Origin: Bacteroidota bacterium
GTDB lineage: Bacteria; Bacteroidota; Bacteroidia; Flavobacteriales; Flavobacteriaceae
Assembly: GCA_023437485.1 (NCBI GenBank)
Contig: JAEZGB010000192.1
Span: 1 to 5,710 of the forward strand
DNA: 5,710 bases
Direction of reading: 5' to 3'
The position numbers and the translations under genes were made by a program. The notes under the pieces were generated by a model that was not told where the DNA came from, ran no database searches, and saw only the letters and a program-made list of their open reading frames with translations. This document shows positions 1-5,710 of this stretch, one piece after another. Each line of letters begins with the position of its first letter. Positions within the stretch are counted from its first letter, which is position 1.

Positions 1-561
1 GTCCTGCATAGCCATGCCAATAACATGGGAATCGAGAGCCTGCATGCCATGATGGCTATTTCCACCCCCAACGCTTCGTCTGACGCGAAGTTAACCCTGC
101 GCCGGGCACTGTTTGGTGAAAAATTGAAATACGAACTTTCAGCACACCCTTTTAATCGTGAAGGCAAAGCCGAGGGGGAGTTGGTCGGCGGAAATTTATC
201 CGTACTCTACAGTATTATGGGATCATCGTCACAAGTAGACCACAAGGGCAAGATTCTATTTATCGAGGATCTTGACGAATACCTCTATCACATTGACCGG
301 ATGATGATGAATCTAAAGCGAAATGGCTGGTTTAATGAACTAAGGGCGGTGATAATTGGAGGGATGACCAGCATGAATGACAATGAAATTCCGTGGGGAA
401 AAGACGCACTTGAGATCGTTCGGGAGATTTTCAAAGATTACACTTTCCCCGTAATTTATAACTTTCCGGCAGGCCATATAAAGGATAACCGCGCCATGAT
501 CTTTGGCCGGAATGTTAAGGTGGAGGTTAAGCCGGAGGGTTCAACCGTGGTATTTGACTGA
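1..561 (+). CDS. Murein LD-carboxypeptidase (peptidase family S66, LdcA-like), 3' part only
   Basis: Family S66 enzymes are cytoplasmic serine peptidases. They remove the terminal D-Ala from murein tetrapeptides during peptidoglycan recycling and use a Ser-Glu-His triad. The visible 186 codons cover the C-terminal part. The reading frame is open from base 1 (VLHSHANNMGIESLH), and this block normally lies just after the G-x-S-D nucleophile motif, so the catalytic Ser should be a few residues upstream of the window. Visible hallmarks are GGNLSVL (substrate-pocket region), the likely catalytic Glu in LFIEDLDE (codon 265-267) and the likely catalytic His in FPAGH (codon 475-477). The ATG at 25 is an internal Met, not the start, because conserved sequence precedes it. 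The TGA stop (559-561) overlaps the ATG of the next gene. Family assignment is firm. Specificity (tetrapeptide LD-carboxypeptidase versus the microcin-immunity MccF branch) is inferred from overall resemblance to flavobacterial LdcA-type proteins. Confidence 0.93.
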   Translation, partial: VLHSHANNMGIESLHAMMAISTPNASSDAKLTLRRALFGEKLKYELSAHPFNREGKAEGELVGGNLSVLYSIMGSSSQVDHKGKILFIEDLDEYLYHIDRMMMNLKRNGWFNELRAVIIGGMTSMNDNEIPWGKDALEIVREIFKDYTFPVIYNFPAGHIKDNRAMIFGRNVKVEVKPEGSTVVFD

Positions 562-920
562 TGGCTTCGCACAATGATCTGGGCAGGACCGGTGAACGAA
601 TCGCCGCCGAATTTCTGGAAAGGGACGGGTACAGGATCCTGGAACGAAACTACACCTTTAAGAAAGCCGAGATTGACCTGATCGCCGTTAAAGATTCGAT
701 ATTAAGCGCGATTGAAGTGAAAACCCGCACGAATTGCGCAACAGGCAGGCCACAGGAATTTGTTTCGAACGAAAAAATCAGGCTGATGCAGTTGGCGATC
801 AACAATTATGTAATTGAGCATGGAATTGACCTGGAAGTGCGTTTTGATATTATCGCAGTAACCCGCGAAGGGAGCGCATTTAGGGTAGAACATTTTTCCG
901 ATGCGTTCTATCATTTTTAA
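561..920 (+). CDS. yraN: YraN / UPF0102 family protein, PD-(D/E)XK nuclease-like fold
   Basis: This 119-residue protein has the usual YraN length and motif order: LGRTGE (residues 7-12), AAEFLERDGYRILERNY (15-31), KAEIDLIA (35-42), a beta-strand ending in EVKTR (52-56), GRPQEFVSNEKIRL (62-75) and RFDIIAV (94-100). Asp39, Glu52 and Lys54 give the D-x(12)-E-x-K arrangement of PD-(D/E)XK nuclease folds. Related proteins are annotated as putative endonucleases, but the cellular role is unsettled and none is inferred here. The motif usually written GEIDLI reads AEIDLI here; from memory this is common in flavobacterial members and does not suggest inactivation. The start is well determined, because the ATG at 561 is the only Met before residue 75 and it overlaps the upstream stop as TGATG, implying translational coupling with the carboxypeptidase gene. 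The stop is TAA at 918-920. No clear terminator hairpin follows. Confidence 0.93.
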   Translation: MASHNDLGRTGERIAAEFLERDGYRILERNYTFKKAEIDLIAVKDSILSAIEVKTRTNCATGRPQEFVSNEKIRLMQLAINNYVIEHGIDLEVRFDIIAVTREGSAFRVEHFSDAFYHF

Positions 921-1002
921 ATCGACACCTTAGTATACGAATGGCCCTGATTATTGTTGTATTTTGACCGAGATACATAAAGATAATTTAAGGAATAAAA
1001 TT

Positions 1003-1010
1003 TATCTTTG
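1003..1010 (+). promoter_or_regulatory. Putative Bacteroidota -7 promoter element (TATCTTTG) for the metalloprotease gene
   Basis: TATCTTTG matches the Bacteroidota sigma-ABfr -7 consensus TAnnTTTG exactly and lies 20 bp before the ATG at 1031. If used, transcription would begin around 1015-1018 and give a very short leader of about 13-16 nt. This is plausible in a group that relies little on Shine-Dalgarno pairing. No TTG or TTTG lies at the expected -33 spacing: the nearest upstream TTTG (963-966) is 36 bp away. The call therefore rests on the -7 match, its position and the A/T-rich surroundings. The rest of the 921-1030 gap shows no ORF, RNA gene or convincing hairpin. Confidence 0.5.
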
Positions 1011-1030
1011 ACGATTCAAAAATTTCAAAC

Positions 1031-3202
1031 ATGAAAAATATTACTGTTTTGTTCATGGTCCTTTTCCTGACCGGGTTGCAGGCGCAAAATGCTGTGGGTA
1101 GCCGCGTTCGGGAATTGGCAATGCAACAAACTGATTTTACGCCGGTAAGTGTGTTGCAAGTTACCGGTGCGACACCGTCTGCAGAAGTATCGAAGGTGGT
1201 GGACAATGCGACCATTGCGCGTATTGATGCAAACGGGTTGGCTTACATCAATTCTTCCAAGCCTGATTTTATTGAGATTGGGATCCCTTTTGATGGAACT
1301 TTGATTCCCGTGCGGCTTTTTAAAGTAGACATAACGGCCGAAGGGTTTCACGTTGACACTGATAAAAAAACGTACATTGACTATACGCCGGGAGTATATT
1401 ACCGCGGCGCGATTGCCAATGATTTTACTTCAGTTGCGGCGATGAATTTTTTTAACGATGAACTCAATGGCGTGGTTTCAAGCCCCGTATATGGGAACAT
1501 CGTAATAGGGAAATTGGATGTGCCCGGTTCGTCAGATTATGTGGTGTATTCCGATGCACAAATGAAGGTTTTGAACCAATTCCAGTGTGGGGTCAAAGAC
1601 GATGGCGATCATGATCATGGCGAAATGGAAAACCAGAGATCGGTGCTGACCATGCGATGCGTGACTACTTATTTTGAAATTGATTACAACCTGTTTCAAC
1701 AAAACAACAGTAATACCACCACGACATCCAACTGGATGACCTCGGTTTTCAACAATGTTCAGACACTTTTTGCCAATGATCAAATCACAACCAGCCTGAA
1801 ATCTATATTTATCTGGACCGAAGACGATCCTTATGAAGGCGATTCATCAGTGGATTACCTATATCAGTTCAATTCGATACGTCCGGTTTTTGATGGTGAT
1901 GTAGGTCAGTTGGTCGGTATCGATCCCGGAGGGTTGGGCGGCGTCGCCGTGACAATCAACGGATTGTGCTCGCAGAACAATTTCAGCTATTCTGATGTGA
2001 ACTTCAGTTATAGTACGGTCCCCACCTTTTCGTGGACCATTCAGGTGATCACCCATGAACTTGGCCATCTTCTTGGCTCAAGGCATACTCATGCCTGTGT
2101 TTGGAATGGAAATAACACTGCAATCGATAATTGTGGCCCATCGGCCGGAATAACCGAAGGATCAAATTGCGTTAGCAGCCCTCCCACGATTCCCTCGCCC
2201 GGTATTAAGGGAACCATTATGAGTTATTGCCACCTAATTTCGGGTGTTGGAATTAACTTTTCAAATGGTTTTGGACCGCAGCCCAAAGCGGCAATCATTC
2301 AGGCGGTCGAAGCCAGTCCGTGTCTTAGTGCCGATTGCGTCAGCACCTGCATAAATACGGTTGCCAATATCAACTTCACAAATGTGACCAATACCTCGGC
2401 GACCATAACCTGGGATGAGGTCGGCTCGTCAACCAGCTGGCAAATCGCGGTACTGCCCTTCAATTCGCCTTTTCCAACCTGGGTTTCGGTCAGCAGCCCA
2501 ACCTATACGGTCACCGGGCTGAACCCAAATTCATATTATAAAGTCCGGATTAGGCCGGTTTGCGACAATCTTACATCAACTTTCCGTCAATCCATCTTCG
2601 CCACATCGGCCAACTGGTGCGATGGGGTTACCATAACCGACACAGGCGGGGCAAACAATGATTACACCGATCTCCAGGACTACACGCGTGTGCTGATCCC
2701 AACTCTGCCCAACAAAAAAATCAAGCTCACTTTTACATCGTTTGACCTTGAAACGGACTATGACTATATGTATGTGTATGACGGAGCCAGCACGGCATCT
2801 CCTGAACTTAGCGGCAACGGTTTGACGGGAACCGGTATTCCCGGCCCGTTCGTGTCGTCGTCACCCGACGGTGCACTGACCATCAGGTTTTTCTCTGATC
2901 CAGGCGTAGTGGAATCAGGTTATGTGGCAACGGTTTCGTGCGAGGATAATCTGTCAATTGACGGATTCAGCAATATTGACCTGACCTATTGGCCAAATCC
3001 GACAAATGGAACGGTCAACATACTTGCCAACACGGCAATTGATGAAGTGCTGATTTATAATCCGCAGGGGCGATTACTGTACAATGGCAGTCCAAATTCC
3101 CTGGAAGCCAAGATCGACATCTCGCAATTTGCTACCGGAACATACTTTTTCCGGTTGAAGTTTGGCGATGCACAGGCCAATTTCAAGATCCTGAAAAATT
3201 AA
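1031..3202 (+). CDS. Secreted reprolysin-like (M12B-type) zinc metalloprotease with Fn3, CUB and T9SS type A sorting domains
   Basis: A 723-residue preproprotein, predicted to be exported by Sec and then carried across the outer membrane by the type IX secretion system. Domains in order: signal peptide at about 1-18 (MKN, hydrophobic core, cleavage probably at LQA|Q); propeptide at about 19-200, containing QCGV (Cys186) and an Asp/His-rich DGDHDHGE stretch; metzincin catalytic domain at about 203-432 with zinc motif HELGHLLGSRH (His342, Glu343, His346, His352) and Met-turn GTIMSY (Met397); fibronectin type III at about 441-515; CUB-like domain at about 529-637, bounded by Cys530 and Cys637 with YMYVYDG and SPDGALTIRFFSD; and a C-terminal T9SS type A domain at about 642-723 with YWPNPTNG (653-660), the ATGTYFFRL strand and a terminal Lys-Asn. 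Multiple cysteines in the catalytic domain suit disulfides in an extracytoplasmic enzyme. All zinc ligands are present, so activity is expected. Substrate is unknown; degradation of external protein is inferred. The start at 1031 is supported by the signal peptide beginning there and by the promoter-like element just upstream. The gene ends at TAA (3200-3202), directly before a strong hairpin. Confidence 0.94.
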   Translation: MKNITVLFMVLFLTGLQAQNAVGSRVRELAMQQTDFTPVSVLQVTGATPSAEVSKVVDNATIARIDANGLAYINSSKPDFIEIGIPFDGTLIPVRLFKVDITAEGFHVDTDKKTYIDYTPGVYYRGAIANDFTSVAAMNFFNDELNGVVSSPVYGNIVIGKLDVPGSSDYVVYSDAQMKVLNQFQCGVKDDGDHDHGEMENQRSVLTMRCVTTYFEIDYNLFQQNNSNTTTTSNWMTSVFNNVQTLFANDQITTSLKSIFIWTEDDPYEGDSSVDYLYQFNSIRPVFDGDVGQLVGIDPGGLGGVAVTINGLCSQNNFSYSDVNFSYSTVPTFSWTIQVITHELGHLLGSRHTHACVWNGNNTAIDNCGPSAGITEGSNCVSSPPTIPSPGIKGTIMSYCHLISGVGINFSNGFGPQPKAAIIQAVEASPCLSADCVSTCINTVANINFTNVTNTSATITWDEVGSSTSWQIAVLPFNSPFPTWVSVSSPTYTVTGLNPNSYYKVRIRPVCDNLTSTFRQSIFATSANWCDGVTITDTGGANNDYTDLQDYTRVLIPTLPNKKIKLTFTSFDLETDYDYMYVYDGASTASPELSGNGLTGTGIPGPFVSSSPDGALTIRFFSDPGVVESGYVATVSCEDNLSIDGFSNIDLTYWPNPTNGTVNILANTAIDEVLIYNPQGRLLYNGSPNSLEAKIDISQFATGTYFFRLKFGDAQANFKILKN

Positions 3203-3207
3203 ACAAG

Positions 3208-3232
3208 ATGCCGCCCCGGGGCGGCATTTTTT
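3208..3232. terminator. Intrinsic terminator between convergent genes, probably bidirectional
   Basis: A perfect 20-bp palindrome (half-site ATGCCGCCCC, 3208-3227) forms a GC-rich stem of at least 8 bp around a CCGG tetraloop. On the + strand it is followed by a run of six T (3227-3232), a classic Rho-independent terminator for the metalloprotease gene, 5 nt after its stop. On the - strand the same stem begins 3 nt after the mfd stop and is followed by CTTGTTTAATTTTT, a less perfect U-rich tail, so it probably serves mfd as well. The + strand call is strong and the - strand role is inferred. Confidence 0.9.
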
Positions 3233-5710
3233 ATTGATCTATTTGTGAGAGGAGTTCAAGAGCTTTGCGGACACTTTTTACATTGTCAAAGGTTACCATC
3301 AGCCGAAGCCCGCCAGAGGTCTGCTTTTCTTTTATCCGAGCCAATTCCGGATGCTTTTGGATATAAACAAGCAGGTTAGTGAACCTGTTTGACTGATAAA
3401 ACGCCGAATTTTGGTCGCCAATGAAATAGCCAATCATTTTGCCTTGTTTCATGACGAGTTTTTCAATGCCCAATCTTGAAGCGATCCATTTAAGCTTGAT
3501 CGAATCCAAAAGCGATTTCGCCGGTTTTGGCAAAGGGCCGAACCTGTCTGCAAGCCTCTGTTCATATTCAGCCAAAGATTTTTCATCCTTGATCAGGCTG
3601 ACCTCGTTATACAAATTCAGCCGCTCTGAAATATTGTTGATATAGTTGTCGGGGAATAGCAATTCAAAATCCGAATCAATCTGGATGTCTTTTACGAATT
3701 CTGTCTGTTCGGATTCTTCAGTCTGATAAATGTCCCGGAACTCATTTTCCTTAAGTTCTTCAATGGCCTCATTCATGATTTTCTGATAGGCCTCAAACCC
3801 GATTTCATTGATAAAACCGCTTTGTTCGCCACCCAGCAAGTCACCAGCGCCCCTAATTTCAAGGTCTTTCATTGCGATGTTGAAACCGCTGCCAAGTTCG
3901 CTGAACTGTTGCAAGGCGTGAATTCTTTTGCGGGCATCTTCGGTCATAACTGAAAATGGGGGCGTAATAAAATAGCAGAACGCTTTTTTATTGCTTCGGC
4001 CCACGCGGCCCCTCATCTGGTGCAGGTCTGAAAGCCCGAAATTATGCGCATTGTTTATAAAAATCGTGTTGGCGTTTGGAACATCCAGACCGCTTTCAAT
4101 GATGGTGGTTGATACCAGCACGTCAAAATCGCCGTTCATGAACCCAAGCATCAACTCCTCGAGTTTTTTGCCCTCCATCTGGCCATGGCCCACGCCAACC
4201 CGTGCATCGGGTACAAGCCGCTGGATCATTCCCGCAATTTCCTTGATGTTTTCAATGCGGTTATTGATAAAGAATACCTGGCCGTTTCGCTGAATTTCAT
4301 ACGAAATGGCATCCCGGATGGTTTCCTCATTAAAGCCGATAACATGCGATTCGATGGGATAGCGATTAGGCGGAGGCGTTGTGATCACTGAAAGATCGCG
4401 TGCTGCCATCAATGAAAACTGGAGCGTTCTGGGAATAGGAGTGGCCGTAAGGGTAAGTGTATCGACATTTGAGGCGATGGTCTTGAGCTTGTCCTTGACA
4501 TTAACGCCGAATTTTTGTTCTTCATCCACGATCAAAAGGCCAAGATCCTTGAATTTGACGCTCTTATTGACCAATTGATGCGTTCCGATGATAATATCCA
4601 GCTTGCCCTCGGCCAGGTCCTTTAGCGTTTCGGCACGCTCTTTTGCACTCCTGAACCGGTTCAGGTATGAAACCGTCACGGGCATTTCGCGAAGCCTTTC
4701 AGAAAAAGTCCGGAAATGCTGGTAAGCCAAAATGGTGGTCGGCACCAAAACCGCAACCTGTTTTCCGTTATCAACCGCTTTGAACGCCGCCCGGATGGCC
4801 ACCTCGGTTTTCCCGAATCCAACGTCGCCGCAAACCAGGCGGTCCATGGGCCGTTCACTTTCCATGTCCTGTTTGACCTCCTGTGTAGCTTTGGTCTGGT
4901 CAGGAGTGTCTTCATAAATAAACGACGATTCGAGTTCCAATTGCAGATAACTGTCCGGGTTGAACCGATAACCCTTTTCCAACCGCCGTTTTGCATAGAG
5001 TTGGATCAGGTTAAAGGCGATGTGCCGCACCCGTGCCTTGGTTTTCTGTTTGAGCGCCTTCCAGGCCCCTGAACCCAATTTGTATATTTTTGGCGGCGCG
5101 CCGTCTTTCCCGTTGTATTTTGAAATCTTGTGCAGCGCATGAATGCTCACATACACAATGTCATTGTCGGCATAGACCAACTTTATCGCCTCCTGAACAC
5201 GGCCTTCGTTTTCTATTTTCTGCAACCCGCCAAACTTGCCGATGCCGTGATCGATGTGCGTGACATAATCGCCCACCGACAACGTGTTCAACTCCTTCAG
5301 GGTCAGGGCCTGCTTCTTGGAATATCCGTTCTTGATATTGAATTTGTGGTAACGTTCAAAGATCTGGTGGTCAGTATAACAGGCAATGCGGTTATCGTGG
5401 TCCACAAAACCCTGGTAAAGCGGCAGCACAATCGTATCATAATGCCGCCTGAAATCGTCATTGCCAGCCCGGTCAAGCGATTCGAAAATATCGTGAAACC
5501 TGCGCGCCTGTGTCTCATTTGAGCAAAACAGATAATTTCGGTAGCCCTTGGCGTGATTCTCCCCCAGATCATTGAGCAACAGGTCAAATTGCTTGTTAAA
5601 CGATGGCTGTGGCGTGGTTTTGAACGCGTGTACCCAGGCATCGGTAAAATGGGATTCGTTGCCAATTTCAATCACTGAAAAGTTCTCGGCCTGGGCAAGG
5701 AAGGTGGCAC
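3231..5710 (-). CDS. mfd: Transcription-repair coupling factor Mfd (TRCF), 5' end missing
   Basis: Mfd is a DNA translocase that displaces RNA polymerase stalled at lesions and recruits UvrA for nucleotide excision repair. The frame is open to the right edge, giving 825 codons. The first potential start inside the window is a GTG at 5673-5675, but it is preceded in frame by ATFLAQAENFS, so it is internal. Family length is about 1100-1150, so roughly 300 N-terminal residues lie outside. Numbering from that GTG: remainder of the UvrB-like N-terminal module (1 to about 125); RNA polymerase interaction (CarD-like) domain from LSVGDYVTHIDHGIGKF (132-148) to about 185; RecG-like translocase with YEDTPDQ (254-260), Walker A GDVGFGKTE (283-291), Walker B DEEQ (384-387), TATPIPRTL (410-418) and motif VI QMRGRVGR (553-560), followed by the TRG-type region; and the C-terminal TRCF/D7 domain (about 665-770, FPDNYINNISERLNLYNE). 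All motor motifs are intact. The gene converges on the metalloprotease gene, with 28 bp between stop codons. The promoter is out of view. Confidence 0.98.
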   Translation of the reverse strand, partial: ATFLAQAENFSVIEIGNESHFTDAWVHAFKTTPQPSFNKQFDLLLNDLGENHAKGYRNYLFCSNETQARRFHDIFESLDRAGNDDFRRHYDTIVLPLYQGFVDHDNRIACYTDHQIFERYHKFNIKNGYSKKQALTLKELNTLSVGDYVTHIDHGIGKFGGLQKIENEGRVQEAIKLVYADNDIVYVSIHALHKISKYNGKDGAPPKIYKLGSGAWKALKQKTKARVRHIAFNLIQLYAKRRLEKGYRFNPDSYLQLELESSFIYEDTPDQTKATQEVKQDMESERPMDRLVCGDVGFGKTEVAIRAAFKAVDNGKQVAVLVPTTILAYQHFRTFSERLREMPVTVSYLNRFRSAKERAETLKDLAEGKLDIIIGTHQLVNKSVKFKDLGLLIVDEEQKFGVNVKDKLKTIASNVDTLTLTATPIPRTLQFSLMAARDLSVITTPPPNRYPIESHVIGFNEETIRDAISYEIQRNGQVFFINNRIENIKEIAGMIQRLVPDARVGVGHGQMEGKKLEELMLGFMNGDFDVLVSTTIIESGLDVPNANTIFINNAHNFGLSDLHQMRGRVGRSNKKAFCYFITPPFSVMTEDARKRIHALQQFSELGSGFNIAMKDLEIRGAGDLLGGEQSGFINEIGFEAYQKIMNEAIEELKENEFRDIYQTEESEQTEFVKDIQIDSDFELLFPDNYINNISERLNLYNEVSLIKDEKSLAEYEQRLADRFGPLPKPAKSLLDSIKLKWIASRLGIEKLVMKQGKMIGYFIGDQNSAFYQSNRFTNLLVYIQKHPELARIKEKQTSGGLRLMVTFDNVKSVRKALELLSQIDQ

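Noticed and set aside
921..1002. A second promoter around TATTTTG (960-966), or a terminator for yraN, in the intergenic gap
   Set aside because: TATTTTG is one base short of TAnnTTTG and has no -33 partner. The only small palindrome (GTATAC) is too short to be a terminator stem.
702..1351. Minus-strand open frames across yraN, the intergenic gap and the protease 5' end (702-914, 988-1215, 1025-1351)
   Set aside because: They overlap well-supported + strand genes and have no recognisable domains. One (988-1215) would also span the likely protease promoter.
1364..2720. Seven-base homopolymers inside the protease gene (A at 1364-1370, T at 1447-1453, A at 2714-2720) as possible phase-variation tracts
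   Set aside because: Seven-base runs are short for slipped-strand switching and expected by chance in a 2.2-kb gene with Lys and Phe codons. The frame is intact through all of them.
4716..5522. Several open frames on the + strand opposite mfd (for example 4716-5072 and 5130-5522)
   Set aside because: They lie wholly antisense to strongly conserved Mfd coding sequence, show no recognisable family and have no start-site support. They are shadows of mfd codon use.
5673..5675. GTG as the mfd start codon
   Set aside because: Eleven in-frame, stop-free codons precede it up to the window edge, and the protein would lack most of the N-terminal UvrB-like module. The gene is simply cut by the window.
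1..5710. Search for a novel defence, mobile or RNA-based system
   Set aside because: Coding density is high, all four genes fall in known families, and I see no direct repeats, integrase, tRNA, att-like sites, repeat-spacer array or large unexplained structured region.

Overview
The window looks like ordinary chromosomal sequence from a member of the Bacteroidota, most likely Flavobacteriaceae. The basis is a protease with a type IX secretion (T9SS) sorting domain, a TAnnTTTG-type promoter element, weak or absent Shine-Dalgarno sequences, and flavobacterial-style versions of the LD-carboxypeptidase and YraN proteins. Genus and species cannot be assigned from what is visible. Base composition looks balanced, and fairly GC-rich for a flavobacterium.

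Layout. Positions 1-561 (+) hold the 3' part of a murein LD-carboxypeptidase gene (peptidase family S66), cut by the left edge. Its TGA stop overlaps by one base the ATG of a yraN/UPF0102 gene (561-920, +), so the two are probably co-transcribed and translationally coupled. A 110-bp intergenic gap contains a good match to the Bacteroidota -7 promoter element just before a 723-residue secreted metalloprotease (1031-3202, +). That protein has a signal peptide, a propeptide with a possible cysteine switch, a metzincin catalytic domain (HELGHLLGSRH plus Met-turn), a fibronectin type III domain, a CUB-like domain and a T9SS type A C-terminal sorting domain. A 28-bp gap with a perfect 20-bp palindrome and a T-tract forms a terminator between this gene and the convergent mfd gene. 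mfd (transcription-repair coupling factor) occupies 3231-5710 on the minus strand, and its 5' end lies beyond the right edge.

How the genes relate. The first two are housekeeping genes: cytoplasmic peptidoglycan recycling and a nuclease-fold protein of uncertain role. The protease appears to be a separately promoted, exported digestive or processing enzyme. Mfd acts in DNA repair and is transcriptionally independent. All four genes match known families and look intact as far as they are visible. I found no RNA gene, CRISPR array, insertion sequence, prophage element or recognisable novel system. The findings below are small points, scored accordingly.
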